Part shown: piece after piece, positions 52,297-63,200 of the stretch | Layout: the number at the start of each line of letters is the position of its first letter | How positions within the stretch are numbered: the stretch's first letter is position 1 | Origin: an uncultured Prevotellaceae bacterium | Lineage (GTDB): Bacteria; Bacteroidota; Bacteroidia; Bacteroidales; Bacteroidaceae | NCBI GenBank assembly: GCA_902770845.1 | Contig: CACXUV010000005.1 | Location: forward strand, 1 to 64,000 | Direction of reading: 5' to 3' | Length of the DNA stretch: 64,000 bases | Position numbers and translations under genes: made by a program | Notes under the pieces: generated by a model | Seen by the model: the letters and a program-made list of their open reading frames with translations, nothing else | What the model was told of the DNA's origin: nothing | Database searches by the model: none

Positions 52297-55281
52297 GTGA
52301 TTATGAAAAAGCTATTATCCTTTCTTTCGCTTCTACTCGTTTCGATAGGGGCGTGGGCACAGTGGCACTGGCCGCTTGCCAACACCAACGGGCAAGGCCA
52401 CGACTATGTGGTGAATGCCGAGTTTGTTACCAATGAGCCCAATTACAACAATGCTGGTGGCATTGGCGTGTATGAGGTGGCTGCATTTGTCAACGGCGAG
52501 TGCCGTGTTGTGGCCACTCCGAGAGTTTCAGCCAACAGAGCAGATAGGTTTCAGGTTATCTTGCGCATTCCCGGCAACTACAATCCCAACGGGCCAAAAG
52601 ACGACGGCAAGGTTATAACCTTCTTTGTCTACAACCAGCGCACGGGAAATGAGTATGAGCTGCTCTGTGCCAACAGGCTGACGTGGCAGCAAGATGCCAG
52701 CTACGTGAACACCACGCTCACGCTCAATGCTGCCACAAGCGTGGAGCTGCAGGCCATTGAGATGAATGTGGGCGAGACGGTAGACCTGACAGACTACATG
52801 ACCATTGTGCCAGAGGGAGCATCGTTGCCGCTGAACAAGCAGATTACCTGGTCGTTGGGCAACTATGCCGGTTTTGGCACGATCAGCGGCAACATGCTGA
52901 CAGCCACTGCCCCAGCCGAGTTTATTTCATACGGCATGACAGCACCTTTCGAAGAGTATGGTAATCTGACCATCAATCAGCCTGCCACGGCCATTCATAT
53001 TATTTATGATGCCAACGTGACCCTGCGCATTGGTGAAGACGAGGCCACGCTGAACGATATTCTCAACAGCAACGTGGCCTACTCGATTGAGCCTGCCGAT
53101 GCAACGGAGAGTGTGCAGTGGGAGATTGGCAACAGCGACATCATTGCGCAGGAGCCCACCGGCGGCTACACCCTGCTGATGCCCGGCACCACCACGCTGA
53201 GACCCTACATCAGCCGAAACGACGGCACGAAGCTCTATCCCAGCAATCCCGATTACATCACCGTCAACGTGGTGCAGCCGGTCACGGATATTGCATTCAA
53301 CTGGAATCCTCAGTACGATAACAAGGCCAATGTAGACGATGATATCTATTCTCGTTTGGCCAGCTTGGTTGAAATAACTCCAGGCAATGCCACCAACCAG
53401 GGCTTCAGCTTCAGTGTGATGTCACCCACAGGAGGCCCTGCCGAAGGTGTGAGCATCTCGGACAACAGCCTTGTGTTCAACGAGCCGGGCATCTATACCG
53501 TGCACGTTGTTTCCGATGACAACCCCGACCTCTATGGCACCATCAACTTCGTTGTGGAGAAGCCTGCCAAGGATCTGGTGTTCAAAGAAATTCCGCTCAC
53601 GATTCTGAGAGAAGACGGAATGAGCGACGAAGACTTCAGGGTGTATGTGCAAAGAACTATCAACGGCAACGTGATGTTTGGCTCAGAAGGTATCACCTCG
53701 GCCAGGGGCACCATCACGGCCAGTGGCAGCGCTGTGACCATCAACGCACAGGCCACGGCCATCACCGACAATGGCGCCTATGTGGATGTGACGGCCGTGG
53801 GCGAAGGCACCACCACGCTCACCTATACCCTGCAGTGGAACGACTACAGCGAATATGACGGCACACAGGCCAGCATCAAGACCGAGACAGGAATAGCTCA
53901 GCAACTCAATGTCATCATTGGTTCGAAGCTCATGGGCTTCGTTGCAACCCACACGCCGGGCGAAAACGGAACGGGCACACTGACGCTCACTCCCAAGCCC
54001 GAAGGCGCACAGTATGATCCTGAAGAACTGCGAGTGGACATGAACATGTGGGGCTATCCTAATGAATGGACGGTGCTGGAGAAGAACATTCAGACAACGG
54101 CCAGTGGCATCAATATCACCTACAATGCCAGTCTGCCGGGCGAAGTCTTCTTCAATGTATATTCAACTGCCGATCCTGATGATGAAGTGCGCCTGACAGT
54201 TTATGACGCTGAGGGCTATGGATCTGAGAGTGAACAACACGAATTCTATGGCTTTACCGTTCCTGTTGTCTACAGCTTCAACAAGGGCTGGCAGTGGCGC
54301 AGCAATCCCTTTGGCGATGTGCGCGATGAATACCCAATCTTCTTCAACGACGACTTCCTGAGCAACTTCATCGAGGCCCGCACGCAAGAGGCCCTGCTCA
54401 TCAACGATGCCGACTGGGGTCTCTTTAGCGACCAGGGCAACTTCGGAATCGGTCAGAACCAGTGCTACAAAATCAACATGAAGGCAGCGGCCAGCACCAA
54501 GATGTACAGCGTTCGGTTCTCGGCCGACAATGCCGGAGGTGGCGTTCTGTATAAGGGCTGGACGTGGGTTGGCTCGCCGTTTGTCTACAACCGCCTGCTG
54601 GCCAATGCGTTCTGGATGGACGGCCAGGTGCTGCCCACGGGCACGCGCATCGTGTCGAAGGACAAGGGCTTTGCCGAGTGGAACGGAACCGCATGGACGG
54701 GCACCCTCACCGCACTCGAGAAAAACCAGGGCTACCTGGTGTACTGTCCGGAAGAGAACCAATACCTGTCGTTCAAGCCTGAATGGGAGATGGAGCAGGG
54801 CGACGAGACGGCCATGGCCGGTGCTCGCCTCATGAAGCAGAGCGTGTGGAGCTATGACGCCTCGCAGTTTGCCAGCAACATGTCGATGGTGGCCGAGCTG
54901 AAGAACCTTGACAATCCTGAAGACTACACCGTGGGTGCCTTTGTTGACGGCGAATGCCGTGGCGAGGGCATGGTGATCGATGGCATGGCCTTCATCACCG
55001 TGCATGGCAACAGCGGCGAACTGGTGACCTTCCGCCTGCACAACGAGCTCACGGGCGAGTTTGTCGACGTCAACGAGACCGTGAAGAGCCAGCAGATGCT
55101 GGGCTCGCTCCAGGCTCCGGTGGCACTGAGCGCACCCGTGGTGGCCACGGGCATCAGCACCGTTCACAGTGCTGCACTCAACGCTCAGAGCTACGACCTG
55201 CTGGGCCGCAAGGCTGCCAACGGCAGGCTGATGATCAGGCGCATGGCCGACGGCACAATGCGCAAGGTGGTGAAGCAATAG
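52297..55281 (+). CDS. Exported surface protein with sorting-like tail, paralogue 2
   Basis: A 994-aa protein (start 52297, or MKK at 52303) with a signal peptide ending GAWAQ. It has the same modules as its 588-aa neighbour: N-terminal VAAFVNGECRVVATP, and from about residue 665 GWQWRSNPFGDV, CYKINMKAA, WTWVGSPFVYNRLL, YTVGAFVDGECRGEGMV. Between them are about 500 extra residues of Ig-like (BIG2-like) beta domains, such as IEMNVGETVDLTDYMTIV. The C-terminus YDLLGRKAANGRLMIRR then GTMRKVVKQ is the shared tail. Function unknown; probably a surface or adhesin-like protein. Confidence 0.82.
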   Translation: MIMKKLLSFLSLLLVSIGAWAQWHWPLANTNGQGHDYVVNAEFVTNEPNYNNAGGIGVYEVAAFVNGECRVVATPRVSANRADRFQVILRIPGNYNPNGPKDDGKVITFFVYNQRTGNEYELLCANRLTWQQDASYVNTTLTLNAATSVELQAIEMNVGETVDLTDYMTIVPEGASLPLNKQITWSLGNYAGFGTISGNMLTATAPAEFISYGMTAPFEEYGNLTINQPATAIHIIYDANVTLRIGEDEATLNDILNSNVAYSIEPADATESVQWEIGNSDIIAQEPTGGYTLLMPGTTTLRPYISRNDGTKLYPSNPDYITVNVVQPVTDIAFNWNPQYDNKANVDDDIYSRLASLVEITPGNATNQGFSFSVMSPTGGPAEGVSISDNSLVFNEPGIYTVHVVSDDNPDLYGTINFVVEKPAKDLVFKEIPLTILREDGMSDEDFRVYVQRTINGNVMFGSEGITSARGTITASGSAVTINAQATAITDNGAYVDVTAVGEGTTTLTYTLQWNDYSEYDGTQASIKTETGIAQQLNVIIGSKLMGFVATHTPGENGTGTLTLTPKPEGAQYDPEELRVDMNMWGYPNEWTVLEKNIQTTASGINITYNASLPGEVFFNVYSTADPDDEVRLTVYDAEGYGSESEQHEFYGFTVPVVYSFNKGWQWRSNPFGDVRDEYPIFFNDDFLSNFIEARTQEALLINDADWGLFSDQGNFGIGQNQCYKINMKAAASTKMYSVRFSADNAGGGVLYKGWTWVGSPFVYNRLLANAFWMDGQVLPTGTRIVSKDKGFAEWNGTAWTGTLTALEKNQGYLVYCPEENQYLSFKPEWEMEQGDETAMAGARLMKQSVWSYDASQFASNMSMVAELKNLDNPEDYTVGAFVDGECRGEGMVIDGMAFITVHGNSGELVTFRLHNELTGEFVDVNETVKSQQMLGSLQAPVALSAPVVATGISTVHSAALNAQSYDLLGRKAANGRLMIRRMADGTMRKVVKQ

Positions 55282-55284
55282 CCT

Positions 55285-55434
55285 CAGCATAAGTTAGGGA
55301 GTTGGGGGCCTGAACAAGCGCAGGCCCCCAGCCCCCTTCCTTTCATTCCTGACAGTATTCACACTTTAAAACGGTCTGATGTTTTTCCCCCCAGCGCTTG
55401 TTCAGACCCCCAACCCCCAAGCTTTGGGGGCTCA
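55285..55434 (+). repeat. Hairpin-rich spacer with GGGTCTGAAC-type inverted repeats
   Basis: GGGGGCCTGAACAAGCGC (from about 55305) pairs with GCGCTTGTTCAGACCCCC (ending about 55411) with one mismatch. A local hairpin GGGGGCCTG/CAGGCCCCC also forms, and CCCCCAAGCTTTGGGGG lies just before the next gene. The core TTGTTCAGACCCCCAA also occurs between acpP and fabF. Confidence 0.75.
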
Positions 55435-55437
55435 GAG

Positions 55438-57198
55438 ATGATGAGCAAACAATCCTTACGCGCGTACATTATATATATTATAATGCTACTGCTGTGCCCG
55501 GCAGGCATGGGGGCACAGTCGATCACGCTCGGACAAAACACCATATCGAGCATTGCAAAGAGCGACCCGCTCATCATTACGGGTGCCATTGGCACGCAGA
55601 ACACTTTCTATAACTCGTCGGTGGGCGGCGGCTATCGCTCGCCCTGGGCCAACACGCTGAGTGCCAACCTGAACATTCAGCTGTATGGCATCTCCATGCC
55701 TTTTGCTTTCTTCTATTCCAACAACAACAGTTCGTTCTCGTTCCCACACATCTCGTTCCACATCGACCCCACCTACAAGAACTGGCGCGCCCATCTGGGA
55801 CGCTCGTCGATGGGAATGAGCTCCTACATCATGAACATGTCGTTCGACGGCATTGGCCTGGAATACACAGCACAGAAGCTGCGCTTCGGCGCTTTCTACG
55901 GCAAGCTGCGCAGTGCCGTCAACGACGACCCCACCGACCCCGCAGCACGACAGCCGCAATACCGCCGCATGGGCTGGGGCTTCAAGGTGGGCTACGGCAG
56001 CGGCAGCGACTACATCGACCTGTACCTGATTCGCGCCTACGACCGGCTGAACTCCATCGATGAATACTGGCAGGACCGCATCGACCCGCAGGAAAACGTG
56101 GCCATCGGACTGAAAGGCGGACTGGGCGTGACCAAGTGGCTCTCGCTGCGCGGCAACCTGGCCTTCTCGGCCTTCAGCAAGGACTTCAGGGCACAGCGCA
56201 TCAAGAGTGCCACGCTCGACAAGTGGGACAAAATTTTCGAGGCACGCTATTCGTCGCTCATGCGCATTGCGGGCGACGTGAGTGCCAACCTGAACCTGAA
56301 AAACTTCAACACCTCGGTGTTCTATCGCATGGTGCAGCCCGACTACACCACACTGGGCCTCTACTACATGGCCAACAACTACCAGTCGCTGGGCATCAAT
56401 GCCTCGACTTCTTTGTTCAAGAAACTATCGCTTTCGGCCAGCTTCTCCGGTCAGGAGGACAACATCACCCGAAATCAATTATATACCACGCGCGGCTTCG
56501 TCTACTCGGCCAACGCCTCCATGCCCATCACCGAAAAGCTGCAGATGGCCGTGGGCTACAGCGGCTATAGGCAGGTGCAGAGCGACGGCACGGCCCGCGT
56601 GAACGACACCACACGCGTGAACCGCACGATGAACACTCTGTTCCTCACACCGTCTTATTCTGTTGAGGGCGACCACTACGACCACATCTTCTCGCTCTCG
56701 GTGAACTATTCTGAGAATAAAGACCTGAACCGATTTGCCACCGGCGAGAGCGACGTGAAGACACTGGCAGCCGGACTGAGCTACAGCCTGGGACTGAGAG
56801 ACCTGGAAATGGACGTCACCACCTCGCTGAGCCACCAGCAGAGCAAGGGCTACAACACGCGCTATTCCAGCGACGTGCTGTCGGTGAGCACGGGCCGCTC
56901 GTTCCTGAAGGAAAAGAACCTGCAGGTGTCGGCAGGACTCTCGTTCTGCTACAACGATGTGCAGAACCAGCAGCGCATGCTCTCACTGGCTGCCGACATG
57001 TCGGCGGGCTACACGCTGAAGTCGCATGTGTTCTCGCTCACTGCCAACTTCAATAAATACAGCGATACCAACCTGAGCGCCGACAATGCGAGCATGGGGG
57101 CCAGCGAAATCACTGTTTCACTGGGCTACACCTACACCTTCTCGCTCCTGGAAATCAAGCGCAAAGCCGAAAAGAAACAATCTAAAGAAGAACAATAA
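55438..57198 (+). CDS. Outer-membrane beta-barrel protein
   Basis: A 586-aa protein (start at 55438 or 55441) with a hydrophobic signal region ending PAGMGAQ. The mature part is a long series of amphipathic strands with frequent Tyr/Ser/Gly and turns. The last strand-like segment before the charged tail is EITVSLGYTYTFSLLEI, then a polar Lys/Glu tail. An outer-membrane barrel of 20 or more strands is likely. It lies between two surface-protein genes and a giant TANFOR gene, 3 bases ahead of the latter, suggesting a role in its assembly or anchoring. No closer family is recognised. Confidence 0.8.
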   Translation: MMSKQSLRAYIIYIIMLLLCPAGMGAQSITLGQNTISSIAKSDPLIITGAIGTQNTFYNSSVGGGYRSPWANTLSANLNIQLYGISMPFAFFYSNNNSSFSFPHISFHIDPTYKNWRAHLGRSSMGMSSYIMNMSFDGIGLEYTAQKLRFGAFYGKLRSAVNDDPTDPAARQPQYRRMGWGFKVGYGSGSDYIDLYLIRAYDRLNSIDEYWQDRIDPQENVAIGLKGGLGVTKWLSLRGNLAFSAFSKDFRAQRIKSATLDKWDKIFEARYSSLMRIAGDVSANLNLKNFNTSVFYRMVQPDYTTLGLYYMANNYQSLGINASTSLFKKLSLSASFSGQEDNITRNQLYTTRGFVYSANASMPITEKLQMAVGYSGYRQVQSDGTARVNDTTRVNRTMNTLFLTPSYSVEGDHYDHIFSLSVNYSENKDLNRFATGESDVKTLAAGLSYSLGLRDLEMDVTTSLSHQQSKGYNTRYSSDVLSVSTGRSFLKEKNLQVSAGLSFCYNDVQNQQRMLSLAADMSAGYTLKSHVFSLTANFNKYSDTNLSADNASMGASEITVSLGYTYTFSLLEIKRKAEKKQSKEEQ

Positions 57199-57201
57199 CC
57201 T

Positions 57202-60200
57202 ATGAAAAGAACGCTCATCTCCCTGATAACCCTACTGCTTGCGGCCACCACCCTTTGGTCGCAGGAGGTCACTGTGCAGGTGCAACCCATACAGCAGGTG
57301 CTGCCACCACAGGTGGGACAGTATGTCGACAACCCAGGAAAGTTCTTCATCGTTCGTCTGACCAACAATACCGACGAGCAGCAGATGCTGCACATTGGAC
57401 TGCAAATGGAGAAGCGATTCCCCGAGGATGTGCTGATGGTGCAGACGCGCTACGGCCACATACCACGCGTGCCCATCACGCTGGCACCCAATCAGGTGAA
57501 GACCCTGAACCCCGTGGAGATGAAGCAGCTCTTCACCCACTACACCCTGGAAGACGTCTACGTGAAGGACGGCACCTATCAGGACTACAAGAACGGCATC
57601 TTCGGACTGCTGCCCGAAGGACAGTATGAGCTGTTTCTTACCGCTTATAAGTGGGACCCCTACCTGGTGAGCCCCGTCACGCTGAGCGACCCCAAGGCAG
57701 GCAACACCCTGTTCAACGTGTGCTATAAGGCACAGTCGCCACGCTTCCTCACGCCCATACAGAACATGGTCCCCGACGACCCACTCAGCATGTATGCCGT
57801 GACAAAGGTGGACCGAAAGAACGCCATGTTCACCTGGGCACCACCCACGATGAACTGCAACGCCTCGATGGTCAGTTTCCAGTACAACGTGCGCATTGTG
57901 AGGCTCGAAGGTCTCAGTCCCGACGAGGCTATCGAGAAGAACCCCGTGGTGTATGAGCGCAACCGGCTCATCACACCGCAGCTGTCCATTCCCGAGGCGT
58001 ATATTCGACAGATGCTGGCCGACAAGGCCCTGAGCGATGTGTTTGCCCTGCAGGTGACGGCTACCACGACAGGACAGAATGCCAACTCGCTGAACTACAC
58101 CATGCTCGAAAACGACGGCAAGAGTGCTGTCTATCTCTTCCGTTTGCAGGATTTGGTCAAAGCCCAACAGAAAGAAGAAGACGTCAAGGAGAAACCCGCA
58201 GAGCAACTGGGCGACGGCTACGCGCTGAGCCTTGACGACGAAGATTCCAAAGCCGAGACGGATGACTCGCTCTACGTCTTCGAGCAGCCCATGCTCACGC
58301 AGCCCAGCTTCAGCAACGACCGCATGGGCCGCAAGATCTACTTTGGCGAAGACATCAAGCCCGAATGGCGCAAGGCATGGTTTGCAGGCGGCAAGGGGGA
58401 GTACAGGAAGATGTTTAAGACGCCAGGCAGTGACCTTGTGAAGCTGCACTTCGAGGGCGTCAAGTTCAAGGAAAAGGTGGCCCAAGGCGAATATATGATG
58501 CTGCGCGTCACGGCCAAGTCGACCAACGAGAAGAGCATACGCATGCTGCCCGACTCGCTCAACTACATCGACTTTGCACTGACGCAGCACTTCGAAGACG
58601 ACTTTGCCTGCGGCACCAGCACGGCCGACGTGAAGAACAAGGAGCTGATAACCAAGTTGCCCGAAAAAGGAACCAACCTGAAGATAAACTCCTGGTATCT
58701 CACGCTGAACGACGACTGCAAGCTCGACAAAGACGAACACACCGTGAGCGGTACGGGCTGGATTGCATGGAAGCCCATGGGCAGTGGCAACATCATGAAC
58801 TGCCGCATTGCCGTGAAGTTCACCGACCTGAAGGTGAACACCGACAATGAGGTGTTCGAAGGCAAGTGCCAGACCTACGCCAAGAGCAGCGTGAAGAAGG
58901 ATGGCTACACCGCCGAACAGGTGGTTGACAGCCTCTTCTCGCAAACAGGTCTTGACAACATCTGGGGCAACCTGTCCTTGCCTGCTGATGTGAAGGAAAA
59001 GGTATCAAAGAAAGCCAAGGACGAGGTCTACGATGTGGCCAAGGCCTACAAGCTGGGCCAGTACTACGGCTATCTGAAGCAGGTGCAGAACAAGTGGGGC
59101 AACATCAAGCAGGGCAACCTGATCGACCTGTACTTCCCCGTGGAGCTGCCCGACGAAATATCGAAGCTGATGCCCAAGGACTTCAGCGTGCAGATTGCCA
59201 GCATGACGTTCTCGCCGAAGTCGGCCGTGATGAACCTCATTGGCATGATTGCCATGCCCAACAGCAACGTCATCAAGAACAACGACGTGCTGGTCTTTGG
59301 ATGTCCGCGACTGTGCATCTCGCCCGATCGCATCCTGCCTGAAGACGGTGTGCTCGCACTGCTCAGCAACTTCAAGATTCAAGACCCTGGCAGCGACTTC
59401 TCGCTCACCTTCGTGGCTCCCAGCGATGCGCTCAACCCGGCTCCCAATGATGGTTGCTTCATTCGCTGGGAGAATGGCGACTTTGGCGGACTGGGATTGG
59501 AGATTGCCGCCACCATGCCCAACACCAAGCGTGTGGTCGATGGCAAGGTGCAGAAGGACTTGCCGGCACTGCTCGACCTGCGCACCGTGATTCGTGGCAA
59601 CGAGAGCGCCGGCGACTTCATTGCCTACGGTTCGCTCACACCGTTCCAGGTGAACGACCTGCCCGACTGGACGTTCACCATTGGCGAACAGATCATCTTC
59701 GACCACAACCTGAGCGAGAACGGAACGGGCATGCCATCGCTCAGCGACGTGAAGTCGTGGGCAGGCGACACCTACGACCCCAAGCAGTGTGGCAGCTATG
59801 TGGCGACCGACTGGGATGCCTGGCAGGGCGTCTATGTGAAGAACGTGTCTGTGCAGTTCCCCAAGTTTGCCGTCTTTGGTTCGGGCGATAAGGGTGTCAC
59901 AGTGGGTGCCGAAAACATGATTATCGACGGTTCGGGACTCACCTGCAAGTTCTTCACCAAGAATCTGCTCGATGCCCAGACGGGCAAGTGCGGCGGCTGG
60001 AAGTTCACCATCGATGAGGCCACTGTGCAGATTGTGCAGAACAACTTCGACAAGTGCGAAATCAAGGGCGGATTCGGCATTCCACTCTTTGGAAAGAAGA
60101 GCAACGACACTGGCAATGCCAACAACAACCAGCAGCAGAAGAAGGGCGAGGAAACCGACGTGAACTACACCTGCCAGATTCGCCATCTGACCGACCCCAA

Positions 60201-63200
60201 GACGGAGACCTACTACACCTACGACAAGGACGGCAAGAAGATAGCACACACACGCCACACCTACGGCGAGAAGAACAGGTATGCCTATATCTTCCGCACC
60301 GACCAGGTGAACGACCTCTACATGAACTGTTTCGTGGCCGACCTGAGCGTGATAGCCGACCAGACCTACTTTGTGGTGGCTGCCGAAGAACAGGACGACG
60401 GAAAGACCAAGACCGATGTGGAGCTGCGCATGGCGGGCGACCTGACCATTGCCAACCAAAACTCGGTGAATGCGGCACTGGCAAAGATCTCGAAGAATTT
60501 GCCCATGAAGGTTTCGATGCCCGGCATTCACTTTGCCAAGCTGCGACTGAGCAACTTCAAGTATGCCAATCGAAACAAGTCGTTGGTCTACAAGTATGCC
60601 AAGGACAAGGTGGACGATGCCGACAATGCAGAAGCCGACTGGAAGAAGACCCACACCACGCTGGTGACCTTGGCCAAGAGCAAGGAGCTGGAGCTGAGCG
60701 CCGGCAGCTGCTACCTGGACCTGGGCGAGTGGTCGCTGGCCTCGGTCAAGAAGAAGCTGGGCCCGTTCTCATTCGAACTGAGCAGCTACAAGTTCAAGTA
60801 CGAGCAGAAGAAGCTGATGCTCGATGTGGAAGGAAAAGTAGGCTTGTGCGGCGACAAGGTGACGGCCGGTGCTGGCCTGTCCATCAGCAGCGATCTGACC
60901 ATACCAAGCGACAAGACCGACATCAGCAGCTACAAGCTGTCTAACGGAAAGATAGAATTCAATAGCATCACGCTGAACTGCGACTTTGCCAATGTCCTGA
61001 AGCTCGACGGCAGGCTCAATGTGGTGAAAGACTCCACCGACGCCCAGGGCAACAAGGTGAACGGCTATTCCGGCAAGATTAATGTCGAAATCAAAGGTCT
61101 CTTTGGTGTCGACTGTCAGGGCGGCTACTTCAGCGTGAAGGCCACCGACAAGGCCACCAAGGACCAGGTGAAGGCCGATGCCAAGGAAGAAGGAATAGCC
61201 GAGTATGCCACTGACAACACCTATTCTTATGGCTACTTCATGCTCGAAATCAAGAGCAAGGCAGGCATCCATCTCGACCCGCTTGTCATCAACCGCATAG
61301 CCGGTGGCTTCTACTTCAACTGTCGTCCCAAGTGGAACAGTTCTACGGAATCCTTCGAAAAGCCCATTGCCGAATATGGCTGCATAGGCGTGTCGCTGGG
61401 CATGGGCTTCAGCACTTCGGCAGGTGAAGATGTGCTCAATGCCAATGTAGACCTGAACGTGGTCTACATGAAGACTGCGTCGGGTGGCAAGCTCACCACT
61501 TTCCTCTTCAAGGGCGATGTAAAGGCTGTGAGCGGCATGATCGATGCCAAGATGACGTTGCTCTATCAGAACGATGATCAGGAGCGCTTCCTTTCGCTCG
61601 ACATCACCGTGACCGCAGGTTTGGAGAACGGCAAGTTAGGCCAGTGGATGAAGACTGCCAACGCAGAACTGGAAAAGATGCAGACAGAAATCAATAAGTT
61701 CCAGAAGAGCATTGACAGCAAGGTGAAGAATTTTGTGCCCAGTGCCAACGGAAACTTGGAATCGGCTTTAGGCGATAATGACAAGCACGAGAAGTCGACC
61801 GCCAGTAAAAATACGGGCGACATAGATGCGAATGCCAAGAAAAAGGCTGAAGATTCTGAAAAATCCAAAGGCGTAACGGTGAACCTGCCCTTCCAGCTGA
61901 AGATCACGTGGAAGGAAAAGGGCGTCACGAAGTCGCCCGTGCGCTGGCACCTCTACCTGGGTGAACCCGAAAAGAGCAGGCGCTGTAAGATTCAGTTGAT
62001 TGACTTCAAGTCGAGTATTGTCAACGTGAACATTGGTGCCGATGCCTACCTGTGCATTGGCAATGAGCTGCCCGGCAACGGTCAGTTGCCCGCCATACCG
62101 TCGGAAATCACCAACTTCATTTCTCCTGGTGGAGTAGATACGGGTGCCGACATGCAGAAGGCACAGCGTTCGCGACAGGCAGCAATGCAAGCAATGTTGC
62201 CCACGGGTGGTAATGTGAAAGGCGGCGTGATGGTGGGTGCCTCGGCCTGGGGCTTCATCGACATCGACCTGGGCCTCTTCTATGGCGGCTTGAAGGCTAT
62301 TGCAGGCTTCGACATGGCGTTGGTGAAGTATGATCCTGCCGGCTACTGCATCAACTTGAAGCGAGCTATGGGTAAGAATGGCTGGTATGCACAAGGTCAG
62401 TTCTATGCCTACCTGGCCGCCAAGTTTGGACTGCACATCAAGCTGGGCAAACTCATCGACAAGAAGATTGACATTGTCGATGCTGGTATTGGCGGCGTGT
62501 TCCAGGCCGGTCTGCCCAGTCCTACGTGGGTCGATGGCCGTGCCCGTGTGAAGCTTCGCCTGCTGGCAGGCTTGGTCAACATCAACAAGTCGTTCCACTT
62601 TGAGTGTGGTGACTACTGCGAATCCTTTATGGGCAATGCGCTCGACGGCTTCAACCTGTTTGGAAATCTTTCTATCGGCAGCGACAGTTGTCGTATAGGC
62701 TGGGATGCCAACAATGCCATTATGGTGGCTGAGGGCAAGCGGGCTATGCTCACCACGGAGGCTGCACTGAACAGTCAGTACCGACTGATAGACCCCTCGA
62801 CGCAGAATCAACTGGTGCAAAACAATGGACTTGATCCCTCCCAGGCCAAGTTGAATGCTGCTCGCACCTACATCTTCGACTTCAACACTGATGCTAACAA
62901 AGTGGGAACGAAGATGTGCAAGAAAGGTGCCCGGCTCTATGAGTTCGATGCCAATGCCTATGAATGGCTTTTGAGTAATGGCTATGTGGGACAGACTAAG
63001 AAGGTTGCGCGTGCAGGTCGGCCTACACGCAGCTATTATGATCCCGGCACCTTTGATAGCGACTGGAGTGGCAGTTACGAGAGCAACATTCAGATGAAGG
63101 ATCATAGATTAAGCAGTACCAAAGTGAAGGATGACTCGAAGAACCAGGAGTTCGAGAAGCTACTGAATAGTCTGGTGAGCTATGAAGTGCCCGTCACTGT

